From a virus, in IMG/VR virus record IMGVR_UViG_3300042462_000377, positions 1-48,871 of that record: a DNA stretch of 48,871 bases; one strand, given 5' to 3'. Of the stretch, positions 32,847 through 38,740 are shown piece after piece (position 1 is the stretch's first letter; each line of letters starts with the position of its first letter). Under the pieces are notes generated by a model that worked only from the letters and a program-made list of their open reading frames with translations, was not told where the DNA came from and made no database searches. The position numbers and the translations under genes are program-made.

Positions 32847-32885
32847 ATTCAAAAGCCTTGCGGCGCAACGATCTGTAAGGAAAAA
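32847..32885 (+). repeat. 39-bp direct repeat, copy 2
   Basis: Second copy, starting 75 bases after the first. The core TTGCGGCGCAA has 4-bp inverted ends (TTGC/GCAA), as expected for a protein-binding site. Confidence 0.85.
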
Positions 32886-32942
32886 CGAAAAGGAGATAAA
32901 TTGCCTAATAGAAAAGGTGGGGGAAACGTGTATCAGGGTGAT

Positions 32943-32972
32943 ACAGTCTCACTATGAGTCTCATGAGACTGT
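32943..32972. repeat. Nested inverted repeats of GTCTCA / TGAGAC
   Basis: AGTCTCATGAGACT (32957-32970) is a perfect 14-bp palindrome. ACAGTCTCA (32943-32951) and TGAGACTGT (32964-32972) form a second, 9-bp inverted repeat around it. The same hexamer is iterated at the 3' end of the terminase-like gene. Confidence 0.8.
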
Positions 32973-33170
32973 AGAAAAAGTGAAAAAAAGTATTTTCTTC
33001 TATTCTCTCTATCTCTGCCAGCTCCCATCAGGCTTTTGGACCTGTTACTGAAAATGCAGGCGATTATCCGCCATAAGTCAAGCCTATAAGACCATTTTCT
33101 TCCTGCCGGCAAGATAAAAGCATGGAAGTATGTTGCGTTGTAGTATCCTGTAATCACGAATAAGAGCAAC

Positions 33171-33746
33171 ATGGATTCATCGCTTTCTCGCATTAACCCA
33201 ACTCCCATTCACTGCCGGCCAGATAGCGAAAGATTATTGCGCACGCATAACGCCTGGCAGGCATCTTGGGACCAAAGCAGCGAGAACGAAGAAGCGCCAG
33301 ATTTAGAAGCATTAACAAGAGAGGCGTTTGGCTATTATGCTGCTGGATTGTTGCCGGTTCAAGTTAGGTGGAAGCTAGGCGAGCTGCATTCACACCTCTC
33401 GAACGCCACCCTCACCCGCATTCAGCGCCGCGCCGAGCGTGCCCTGCTGGCCGCTGAGAGCGCCCCGCCAGAGCTGCGCCGCGCCATGGTGGCCGCAGCC
33501 CGCCAGACGGCCATTCAAGGGGCCATTTCGGACCATGCCTGGGGCGCAGCTCTGGCGGGCTTAGCGCGTGCTGGCGAGATCGCTAGGGAGATGCGGGAGA
33601 GCGCTGGCCTGAGCGAGGAGGATCTGGTGTTGACCGTCTCGGTCGAGCAGCCTGTACTCCCTGCCGGTGAGTCTCAGCCAGTCTCAGATGAGACAGCGGC
33701 CAATCTCAACGATGAGACGGTTGAGATTGAGACTGAGACTTGTTGA
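33171..33746 (+). CDS. Probable terminase small subunit
   Basis: 191 aa. Residues about 45-70 (LTREAFGYYAAGLLPVQVRW) look like a helix-turn-helix entry. A long helical region follows (LTRIQRRAERALLAAESAPP; AAARQTAIQGAISDHAWGAA), and then a Glu/Thr-rich acidic tail. This is the layout of small terminases: DNA-binding N-terminus, helical oligomerisation core, acidic end. Codons in the middle are much more GC-rich than at either end. The 3' end and the downstream region carry a cluster of GTCTCA/TGAGAC sites. The large terminase is 5 kb away on the other strand, so the call rests on layout and the site cluster. Confidence 0.5.
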   Translation: MDSSLSRINPTPIHCRPDSERLLRTHNAWQASWDQSSENEEAPDLEALTREAFGYYAAGLLPVQVRWKLGELHSHLSNATLTRIQRRAERALLAAESAPPELRRAMVAAARQTAIQGAISDHAWGAALAGLARAGEIAREMRESAGLSEEDLVLTVSVEQPVLPAGESQPVSDETAANLNDETVEIETETC

Positions 33747-33780
33747 GAACCCTTGCGGCGCAATGAATCTCATCTGAGAC
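33671..33780. repeat. Cluster of seven GTCTCA/TGAGAC hexamers, candidate packaging site
   Basis: Exact hexamers begin at 33671, 33681, 33689, 33713, 33728, 33734 and 33775, with further near-matches. By chance about one would be expected every 2 kb counting both orientations. In P22 and SPP1-type phages the pac site lies in or beside the small terminase gene. The cluster also spells an acidic tail, so coding repeat is the alternative explanation. Confidence 0.5.
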
Positions 33781-33795
33781 AGGCATTCATGCAAC

Positions 33796-33842
33796 TAAAT
33801 GTTAAGCATTCATAGGCGCTGGCCCTGTTAGGGTGCTACTGT
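33796..33842 (+). promoter_or_regulatory. Accessory promoter module 6
   Basis: TAAATGTTAAGC, small inverted repeat CCCT/AGGG, then extended -10 TGCTACTGT (hexamer 33837-33842). GTTAAG to -10 is 36 bases. The leader ATGGGAGCCATTCA is shared with module 7. Confidence 0.6.
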
Positions 33843-33870
33843 ATGGGAGCCATTCACAAAAAAGGCATTC

Positions 33871-34104
33871 ATGGGCGCATCCTTTCCTAACATTGACATA
33901 AGTTGTCGGACAGGCGAATATGTAGGGTATTCAGCCGGCAACGATGGAATATGGCTTATCAAAAGAGCTAACCCTATAGGCTCAAAGTATAGATGGCTTG
34001 TGCAAAAAAGAAATAATAAGGATTGTTTCTACGCAAGGACCCTAGGAGAGATAAGCGAAAAATTGTCAAGCCTTAGCGATGCTGCCACTGTTGCAAACTG
34101 TTAA
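33871..34104 (+). CDS. Small accessory protein
   Basis: 77 aa. GYSAGNDGIWLIKRANPIGS, then a basic segment YRWLVQKRNNKD, and a C-terminal helix. The start is 28 bases after the -10, in the leader word GGCATTC-ATG. Its stop codon lies inside the next promoter word. Unknown. Confidence 0.55.
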   Translation: MGASFPNIDISCRTGEYVGYSAGNDGIWLIKRANPIGSKYRWLVQKRNNKDCFYARTLGEISEKLSSLSDAATVANC

Positions 34105-34141
34105 GCGTCCAGCCACTGGCGTGTCATTCATGCGCTATTGT
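34091..34141 (+). promoter_or_regulatory. Accessory promoter module 7
   Basis: TTGCAAACTGTTAAGC overlaps the stop of the previous gene. Inverted repeat CCAG/CTGG, -10 TATTGT (34136-34141), 36 bases after GTTAAG. Leader ATGGGAGCCATTCATTC matches module 6. Confidence 0.65.
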
Positions 34142-34174
34142 ATGGGAGCCATTCATTCATTCGAGAGGCATTCA

Positions 34175-34390
34175 ATGATTAGCCCTATTTACTCTCCCGA
34201 TTTAATGACAGAGTTAGTTCCTGTCAATCTTTCAATTTGGGAGCTTAATGTTATCTACGATCTTTTAAGAAAAGAGGCTAACAAAGTGCAGAAAGAAGGT
34301 AATTATTGCGCCGGGTCCTACAACGATAGCGTAGTACGGTTAGATAAAAAGATTGTCGCCATTAGACAAAGTGTTCGCCAGCACTCTTAA
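34175..34390 (+). CDS. Small accessory protein
   Basis: 71 aa from the ATG after GGCATTCA; an upstream start would cross the promoter. YSPDLMTELVPVNLSIWELN is followed by a basic helix VIYDLLRKEANKVQKEGNY and the end RLDKKIVAIRQSVRQ. Unknown. Confidence 0.55.
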   Translation: MISPIYSPDLMTELVPVNLSIWELNVIYDLLRKEANKVQKEGNYCAGSYNDSVVRLDKKIVAIRQSVRQHS

Positions 34391-34392
34391 CC

Positions 34393-34443
34393 TTGCTAAT
34401 TGTTAAGCGTCCAGCCACACCACGCTGACAACCATGCTACTAT
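34393..34443 (+). promoter_or_regulatory. Accessory promoter module 8
   Basis: TTGCTAATTGTTAAGC, short inverted repeat AGCGT/ACGCT, extended -10 TGCTACTAT (hexamer 34438-34443). GTTAAG to -10 is 36 bases. Confidence 0.62.
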
Positions 34444-34470
34444 TAACAAGCAAACACGCACCGCCCCACC

Positions 34471-34845
34471 ATGGCCACGACAACAGCAACAAAAACCGCC
34501 CCATTCACCGCCGCAGAATGGGCAAGCCTTAAAAGACTAGCTAAAATTATTCACAAATGGAATGAAGATGAATGTAATGGCGCTATTCAATGGCACGGTG
34601 ACAATGAAGAAACTCCTAAGCGTTATTTTCAAGATCGCTACGGCTGCTTTACTATCCCTGGCCCTACGATTCAGGATAAAGAGAAGCAAAGCGTAGAGTC
34701 TGCTCGCAAGATTGCCGCCAGGCATGGTTTGTCTATCTACCACCAAACCGACCCTAGGGGTATCGCGCTATATGTCTACAATCCTGCGCTCAACGAAGGT
34801 AGAATCGATGAACTTTATTCTAGCATCGGCAAACCTGTCTGCTAA
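34471..34845 (+). CDS. Conserved phage protein of unknown function
   Basis: 124 aa. The pattern LAKIIHKWNEDECNGAIQW near residue 25 and SIYHQTDPRGIALYVYNP near residue 95 resembles a family of small unknown proteins seen in many tailed phages (LHRW.E.ECNG.IQR ... YhQtDPRG..LYv). No catalytic role is known to me. The leader lacks a Shine-Dalgarno sequence. Confidence 0.7.
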   Translation: MATTTATKTAPFTAAEWASLKRLAKIIHKWNEDECNGAIQWHGDNEETPKRYFQDRYGCFTIPGPTIQDKEKQSVESARKIAARHGLSIYHQTDPRGIALYVYNPALNEGRIDELYSSIGKPVC

Positions 34846-34873
34846 ATTCATTCATTCATTCATTCATTCATTC
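34846..34873 (+). repeat. Tetranucleotide repeat (ATTC)7 in a 5' leader
   Basis: Seven perfect ATTC units start after the previous stop and end five bases before the next ATG. Shorter ATTCATTC runs occur in the leaders of 33871 and 34175. Slippage could change leader length and expression. Confidence 0.9.
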
Positions 34874-34878
34874 AAACC

Positions 34879-35103
34879 ATGCAAACTCAAAGTGTTTCCC
34901 CTGCTAATTTCCGGGTTAATCTTGAGGCTAACAAGGATAAGCGTAAGGCAGAGATTTATGATGCGGCCATGTTGCTGCTAAGGGCGGATCGTGATTTGGC
35001 ATTGATAACCATTAGTCTTGCCACTATCACCGACTTGTCTGAATTGTGCCGCAAAATAGAATTAGGTGAGAAAATATCAGGATCGCCTTTGCTTGACTTC
35101 TAG
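34879..35103 (+). CDS. Small helical accessory protein
   Basis: 74 aa. FRVNLEANKDKRKAEIYDAA, then LLRADRDLALITISLATITD. Unlike most of its neighbours it has no separate promoter module; the gap upstream is filled by the ATTC repeat. Probably co-transcribed with 34471-34845. Confidence 0.55.
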   Translation: MQTQSVSPANFRVNLEANKDKRKAEIYDAAMLLLRADRDLALITISLATITDLSELCRKIELGEKISGSPLLDF

Positions 35104-35105
35104 CC

Positions 35106-35161
35106 TTACAAACTGTTAAGCGTCCACCGTCCTGCCATGCTAAGGCATGGCAGGATATGCA
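35106..35161 (+). promoter_or_regulatory. Accessory promoter module 9
   Basis: TTACAAACTGTTAAGC, a perfect 10-bp hairpin (CCTGCCATGC / GCATGGCAGG, loop TAAG, 35131-35154), then -10 TATGCA (35156-35161), 41 bases after GTTAAG. The whole block recurs as module 10. Confidence 0.65.
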
Positions 35162-35188
35162 AGTACCAAAGCAAACAAGGTCATCTCA

Positions 35189-35548
35189 ATGAGTCTCCCA
35201 AGCATCAAAACGTTAAATTCTGCTTTTCCCGGCCTGGGGAAGGACCTTAGGCGCGCTTTAGAATTGAGCAGAAAAGAATTAAAAGAGCATCCAGCGTCCA
35301 AACACTTGTCTGCTTTATTTCACCCGGCAAAAACGTCTCAAATCAGACTAACGGTTTTGGATGCAATCGCTGAGACTTGTGGCGTAGAATACGTTGCGCA
35401 TAAAGATGATACTATTTTTGAAAACAAAGGTTTTGACTATCTGAACGTAGGTGATCCTTACGTTCCTACGATCATACGATTCTGCGAGACTGGTCGCTAT
35501 GTTGTCGCTTGCTATGGTGACATAGTAGAAAAGGGAAACTATATTTAA
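35189..35548 (+). CDS. Conserved phage protein of unknown function
   Basis: 119 aa from the ATG at 35189. An in-frame ATG at 35147 would add MAGYASTKANKV, which is promoter hairpin and leader sequence repeated upstream of 35647, so it is rejected. The N-terminal half is helical (FPGLGKDLRRALELSRKELK); the end, FDYLNVGDPYVPTIIRF and YVVACYGDIVE, matches a widespread small-protein pattern (YLn.GDpY..T......R..V...GD.vE) of unknown function. Confidence 0.68.
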   Translation: MSLPSIKTLNSAFPGLGKDLRRALELSRKELKEHPASKHLSALFHPAKTSQIRLTVLDAIAETCGVEYVAHKDDTIFENKGFDYLNVGDPYVPTIIRFCETGRYVVACYGDIVEKGNYI

Positions 35549-35569
35549 CCTCTGGCCACCGTGCCAACC

Positions 35570-35625
35570 TTACAAATTGTTAAGCGTCCACCGTCCTGCC
35601 ATGCTAAGACATGGTAGGATATGCA
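35570..35625 (+). promoter_or_regulatory. Accessory promoter module 10
   Basis: TTACAAATTGTTAAGC, a hairpin with compensating G-U pairs relative to module 9, then TATGCA (35620-35625), again 41 bases after GTTAAG. The leader CACCAAAGCAAACAAGGTCA is nearly identical to that of module 9. Confidence 0.65.
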
Positions 35626-35646
35626 AGCACCAAAGCAAACAAGGTC

Positions 35647-35913
35647 ATGACTGAACAGCGTTGCAGCTATCTTGGCGAAGTATTCCCAGACTTTATAGCG
35701 GAACTTCGCCCTTTTAAGGGGCATCCTTATGCGGGTCGCTCCCAGGACGGATACGGTCGTAAGATACCTACCGACTATGCTATTAGATTAGGTGCAAGGT
35801 GGCACCGTGTCTATGTTTGTTGTTTTGGTAACGCTGGCACCGCCTACATTATCACTAAGGATCATCCTTTCTTAGTGGTTCTTGACGGCGATCTTATTAG
35901 CGTTAGAGGTTAA
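35647..35913 (+). CDS. Conserved phage protein of unknown function
   Basis: 88 aa from the ATG at 35647 (the 35611 ATG lies in the hairpin). GYGRKIPTDYAIRLGARWHR and VYVCCFGNAGTAYIIT match a small family common in tailed phages (GYGrKIPT.Y......RW.RVYv..ysN.GTaYI). Function unknown. AAGG precedes the start by a few bases. Confidence 0.68.
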   Translation: MTEQRCSYLGEVFPDFIAELRPFKGHPYAGRSQDGYGRKIPTDYAIRLGARWHRVYVCCFGNAGTAYIITKDHPFLVVLDGDLISVRG

Positions 35914-35948
35914 ATCTTAACTCCCATCATCCCATCGCAACTATCACA

Positions 35949-36248
35949 ATGTCACAAACACCAAGGCTGCCGACAGTTGTTGAGCCCACCTTAATTCTTG
36001 ACGGATCATGGGGAATTTATATTCCGCAGATGTTCGGTACTAGATACCTTACTGAGGCAGACTGCAAGCGTTGTAATATAGATATAGGGTATGCAAGGGC
36101 ATTGGGAGATACAGGGTCTGACCTTTACTGGGAAGCATGGGAAAGTGTGTTAGATAATTACAGTACAGAATTAGGCGAGACGTTGTATCAGGATCAAGAT
36201 GTTTGGCTTGTTCCCGCTGGCTTCAAGTGGCCAGACGATGGCATGTAA
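35949..36248 (+). CDS. Hypothetical accessory protein
   Basis: 99 aa, acidic. LILDGSWGIYIPQMFGTRYL and DIGYARALGDTGSDLYWEAW. Not recognised. It lacks a promoter module and is probably read with 35647-35913. Confidence 0.55.
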   Translation: MSQTPRLPTVVEPTLILDGSWGIYIPQMFGTRYLTEADCKRCNIDIGYARALGDTGSDLYWEAWESVLDNYSTELGETLYQDQDVWLVPAGFKWPDDGM

Positions 36249-36275
36249 TTAGCATCTTGCGCCTAGCAAGCCACA

Positions 36276-36325
36276 TTACTAACTGTTACGGGTCAGACTG
36301 CGAGCGTAGCATCTGACCCTAGAAT
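36276..36325 (+). promoter_or_regulatory. Accessory promoter module 11
   Basis: ATTACTAACTGTTACGGG, the most diverged copy. An 8-bp hairpin GGGTCAGA / TCTGACCC (36290-36319) follows, then -10 TAGAAT (36320-36325), 35 bases after GTTACG. Confidence 0.55.
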
Positions 36326-36352
36326 AGACAGGCAAACAACGCAACCCAACCC

Positions 36353-36628
36353 ATGGCAATCAGCACAATGACAAACGGCCAACTAGCTACCCTTGCTAGT
36401 GGCGCTCTTCGTACTATTAGGCGCGTGATCGAAGAAGACAGAAGGCACGGTCCACAAGCCTATATGGTCCCCGCTTATGGTCACGCTTGGAACGTGCTAG
36501 ATATGCTACATGCCATGACTGAGGCTGATCTCTTAAAATGTGATCAGTTAGATGATCACATTTATATCTTGCGCGGGATCGCCTATGATCTGCGCGACGG
36601 TTCGCCTACCTTTGGCTATCACGACTAG
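36353..36628 (+). CDS. Hypothetical accessory protein
   Basis: 91 aa. LATLASGALRTIRRVIEEDR, a basic helix, then YGHAWNVLDMLHAMTEADLL and YILRGIAYDLRDG. Last gene of the array. Leader AACCCAACCC has no Shine-Dalgarno sequence. Confidence 0.6.
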   Translation: MAISTMTNGQLATLASGALRTIRRVIEEDRRHGPQAYMVPAYGHAWNVLDMLHAMTEADLLKCDQLDDHIYILRGIAYDLRDGSPTFGYHD

Positions 36629-36850
36629 GCTTAATCCTTCCCCGGTTTGCTATGCTTACCGGGGGCAGGGTTGCGGTTTTCGCATAGCGGGGAGGGGGTG
36701 CCCATACCTCTCCCATCTCGCACCAGTATTCTCCCAATATAATATCCCGCCCCAACATTCTCCCAAAACAATATACCCACATACAAAAATACGCCAGCGT
36801 ACAAACTAGCGTATAAGTTGGCGTACAAGCAACCGGGGTAGGAGTTGCGT
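36629..36850. other. Non-coding gap with a hairpin promoter and 12-bp iterons
   Basis: 222 bases between convergent genes. CCCCGGT / ACCGGGG (36640-36664) encloses the promoter word TGCTATGCT. A T-poor region follows with two CATTCTCCCA-like repeats. Three 12-bp units starting GCGTAYAA lie at 36797, 36809 and 36821. No plus-strand gene follows the promoter word. Minus-strand frames here are hydrophobic (LYANLYASLYAG) but unsupported. Confidence 0.6.
36797..36832. repeat. Three 12-bp iterons
   Basis: GCGTACAAACTA, GCGTATAAGTTG and GCGTACAAGCAA in direct tandem with an exact 12-bp period. They could bind an initiator or regulator, or be the trace of a coding tetrapeptide repeat on the minus strand. 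Confidence 0.7.
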
Positions 36851-37417
36851 TTATGGCCTGCAAGTAAGCATCCATCCACCAGTGCCACCAACCATCCAGC
36901 GAGAGTTCCAGTTTTTGCGGCTGTAGTTTTGACGGTAGCCGTTGTAATTAGCAGTATAACCACCCTGAATCAACCTGGCTTCGCCGTTAGGGTCGTTCTG
37001 AATCCAATGAGTAGAAGTGTAGCCAACAATCACGCTCCAGTGGCCGCCGCCAACAGGGTTGCTAACGTTGCCTTGATGCAGCCAGCCCACGGCAACAGGT
37101 CGGCCAGCGTTAATTTCAGCTTCAATAGTCTTGGGATTTCCGTCAGTTCTAAAATTAGCGTCCAGCCCTAGCGAGCGCAAGGCTCTAAGTTGAGCTTCAG
37201 CATCGGTGGTGTCCCCATACCTTTGCCGAATACTGTTATAGACATCATCGTTGGCAACCTTGCCGTAAAACATGGCCAGCATAGCGCAGCTAGAGCTGAA
37301 ACACTCTCGATAACCAGTGCCGCTGGCGTTATCGTTTTGAGACTGCCACTTGATATCGAGAGGGTTAGGGAACCTGGGCGAAGTTGCGGTCACGATAACT
37401 CGCTGTTGATCACTCAT
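36851..37417 (-). CDS. C39-like cysteine peptidase, candidate endolysin
   Basis: 188 aa from the ATG at 37417. Papain-type residues are visible: ECFSSSCAMLAMFYGKV (nucleophile Cys, about residue 43), GGGHWSVIVGY (His, about residue 126) and QNDPNGE (Asp/Asn, about residue 141). Peptidase C39-like proteins cleave peptides, and related domains occur in phage lysins and in phage and cyanobacterial secreted proteins. No signal peptide or wall-binding domain is seen. It is the best lysin candidate in the genome. The -10 TATGAT ends three bases before this ATG, so a GTG at 37393 may be the true start if that promoter is used. Confidence 0.65.
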   Translation of the reverse strand: MSDQQRVIVTATSPRFPNPLDIKWQSQNDNASGTGYRECFSSSCAMLAMFYGKVANDDVYNSIRQRYGDTTDAEAQLRALRSLGLDANFRTDGNPKTIEAEINAGRPVAVGWLHQGNVSNPVGGGHWSVIVGYTSTHWIQNDPNGEARLIQGGYTANYNGYRQNYSRKNWNSRWMVGGTGGWMLTCRP

Positions 37418-37419
37418 CA

Positions 37420-37428
37420 ATCATAGCA
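37420..37428 (-). promoter_or_regulatory. Extended -10 close to the peptidase start
   Basis: Minus strand TGCTATGAT (hexamer 37425-37420), two bases before the ATG at 37417. Either transcription starts after that ATG, or the gene is read mainly from the upstream gene. Confidence 0.5.
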
Positions 37429-37431
37429 CAA

Positions 37432-37599
37432 TCATCGCAGCGTCAGCGTCTTGCGGGCAACAAGATGTGTCACTCCTGCCGGATCAACGACAACAACGCC
37501 AGCCGTTGCAGAAGATGGTAACAGTTTGTAGGAATATGGCAGCTTCCAGCCAATCTCGCCGTTGTGCCGGACCATCGTAAACTCGCGGGGGCGTTCCAT
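37432..37599 (-). CDS. Small hypothetical protein
   Basis: 55 aa: MERPREFTMVRHNGEIGWKL and YKLLPSSATAGVVVVDPAGV, ending in a basic strand VARKTLTLR. The -10 TATGAT ends six bases before the ATG, which fits a leaderless mRNA. Its stop is followed by the promoter of the peptidase gene. Unknown function. Confidence 0.5.
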   Translation of the reverse strand: MERPREFTMVRHNGEIGWKLPYSYKLLPSSATAGVVVVDPAGVTHLVARKTLTLR

Positions 37600-37605
37600 G
37601 GCTCA

Positions 37606-37611
37606 ATCATA
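37606..37611 (-). promoter_or_regulatory. -10 of a possibly leaderless gene
   Basis: Minus strand TATGAT, six bases before the ATG at 37599. No TGC extension (GGTATGAT). Confidence 0.45.
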
Positions 37612-37639
37612 CCTCATCCCTTGCCGGCAAGCAACGTGA

Positions 37640-37645
37640 TAGAAT
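37640..37645 (+). promoter_or_regulatory. -10 promoter of dcd
   Basis: TAGAAT, 23 bases before the dcd ATG, divergent from the promoter at 37606. The context GTGATAGAAT lacks the TGC extension. Confidence 0.5.
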
Positions 37646-37668
37646 GACGCTGCAACAATCAACGCATC

Positions 37669-38184
37669 ATGGGCACTCTCGCTGACTGGCAGATCCACGA
37701 ACGCTGCATGGCTGGCATGGTCACTCCGTATGATCCTGCATTGCTTAACCCAGCGTCGCTTGACCTGCGCTTGGGCAGCAACATTATGATCGAATCAGTG
37801 GAAAGCCCAGAGATGGTGCTAGTTTCAATCGCTAAATACACAGAGAAAAATCCTTATCTCATAGTGCCAGGACAGTTTTTCTTGGCTGAAACTGAAGAGT
37901 TTTTCAACATTCCCAACGACTTAGAAGGCCAATTTATCCTTAAATCTTCTCGCGCAAGAAGTGGATTACAGCATTTGATGGCCGGTTTTTGCGATCCCGG
38001 CTGGCATGGCTCGCGCTTAACGCTTGAGCTTCTAAGCGTTCGCCAACTTTGGGAGATAGGCATTTATCCAGGCATGAAAATTGGGCAGATGAAGTTTTCT
38101 ACGATGGATTCCGAACCTAGGCGCTCTTACGCCGTCACCGGCAGGTATAATAACGATGCAACCGTCACCGCATCAAAGGGTTAA
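37669..38184 (+). CDS. dcd: dCTP deaminase
   Basis: 171 aa. dCTP deaminase converts dCTP to dUTP, supplying dTTP synthesis. Signatures: LNPASLDLRLGSNIMI (nucleotide loop), PGQFFLAETEEFFNIP, FILKSSRARSGLQHLMAG (SSxAR.GL motif) and DPGWHGSRLTLELL (DPGW.G.lTLE, with the catalytic Glu retained). Length is close to the cellular enzymes (about 190 aa). The kinase-like gene follows after four bases, forming a nucleotide-pool operon. Whether it also hydrolyses dUTP cannot be told. Confidence 0.88.
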   Translation: MGTLADWQIHERCMAGMVTPYDPALLNPASLDLRLGSNIMIESVESPEMVLVSIAKYTEKNPYLIVPGQFFLAETEEFFNIPNDLEGQFILKSSRARSGLQHLMAGFCDPGWHGSRLTLELLSVRQLWEIGIYPGMKIGQMKFSTMDSEPRRSYAVTGRYNNDATVTASKG

Positions 38185-38188
38185 AGTT

Positions 38189-38740
38189 ATGAATCCTTCA
38201 CGCCGCAAGCCTAAATTGCTTATTATCGGCCATGCTCGTCACGGCAAGGATACCCTTGCTAAAAAAATCCGCGACAGAATGGACCTGGCGTTTACCTCTT
38301 CTTCAGTTTTTGTCGGACAAGAATGTATTTGGCCCACTTGGGGTCGCCAGCGCTACCATACTTTTGAGGAAATGTTTGCGGATAGAGTTAATCATCGAAA
38401 AACATGGGCAGATTTAATCTCCGCTTACAATACTCCCGACAAAACACGAACGGCTCGAACCATGCTTGAGCGTGGTTACGATATGTACGTTGGGATGCGA
38501 AAGCGGGACGAGTTTAATGCTTGCCGCAAAGCTAGATTATTTGATTGCGTTATTTGGGTTGACGCACGGCAGCGCAAGCCCCTGGAAAGCAAGGATTCGA
38601 TGGAACTGACCATCTACGACGCTGAACTTTATTGCGATAACCATGGACTCGAAAAAGACTTGGACTCGTTTGTAGGCGAACTTCAAAATCTTTTTCACTC
38701 TAAAGGCTACTGCGCTGGCCCCGATGCTGAGTGGCACTAA
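38189..38740 (+). CDS. Deoxynucleoside monophosphate kinase-like protein
   Basis: 183 aa from the ATG four bases after dcd; AAAGGG upstream fits a ribosome site. P-loop LLIIGHARHGKDTLAKKI (about residues 11-28), then a lid-like basic region (GRQRYHTFEEM, RVNHRKTW) and FDCVIWVDARQRKP. Similar phage kinases phosphorylate dNMPs. Specificity is unknown. The stop overlaps the next ATG (TAATG). Confidence 0.72.
   Translation: MNPSRRKPKLLIIGHARHGKDTLAKKIRDRMDLAFTSSSVFVGQECIWPTWGRQRYHTFEEMFADRVNHRKTWADLISAYNTPDKTRTARTMLERGYDMYVGMRKRDEFNACRKARLFDCVIWVDARQRKPLESKDSMELTIYDAELYCDNHGLEKDLDSFVGELQNLFHSKGYCAGPDAEWH

Larger units (their letters stand above)
32648..33170. other. Non-coding region before the terminase-like gene
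   Basis: 523 bases without a convincing gene. It holds a terminator (32673-32698), two 39-bp direct repeats (32772 and 32847), an AAGGAGATAAA sequence before an 18-codon TTG frame (MPNRKGGGNVYQGDTVSL), nested GTCTCA/TGAGAC inverted repeats (32943-32972) and an AT-rich stretch up to 33170. It may be a regulatory or packaging region. Confidence 0.6.

Noticed and set aside
32933-33208. A 91-codon minus-strand frame across the non-coding gap.
   Set aside because: It overlaps the start of the terminase-like gene, crosses the palindromes and has no promoter or ribosome site.
35147-35188. Upstream starts giving MAGYASTKANKV (35147) and MVGYASTKANKV (35611).
   Set aside because: The shared peptide is simply the duplicated hairpin and leader; the -10 lies inside it, so translation must begin later.
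29680-36325. The word GTTAAGC fits the integron core GTTRRRY and sits beside variable hairpins between small genes, like attC sites.
   Set aside because: The core is on the wrong side of the hairpin, the partner RYYYAAC is missing, there is no integrase, and the hairpins lie at promoter-like distances from -10 boxes.
36606-36963. Minus-strand hydrophobic frames (LYANLYASLYAG; possible holin) overlapping the peptidase gene.
   Set aside because: They consist largely of the 12-bp iterons and the hairpin region, overlap convincing genes at both ends, and have no ribosome site. Kept only as an alternative reading.
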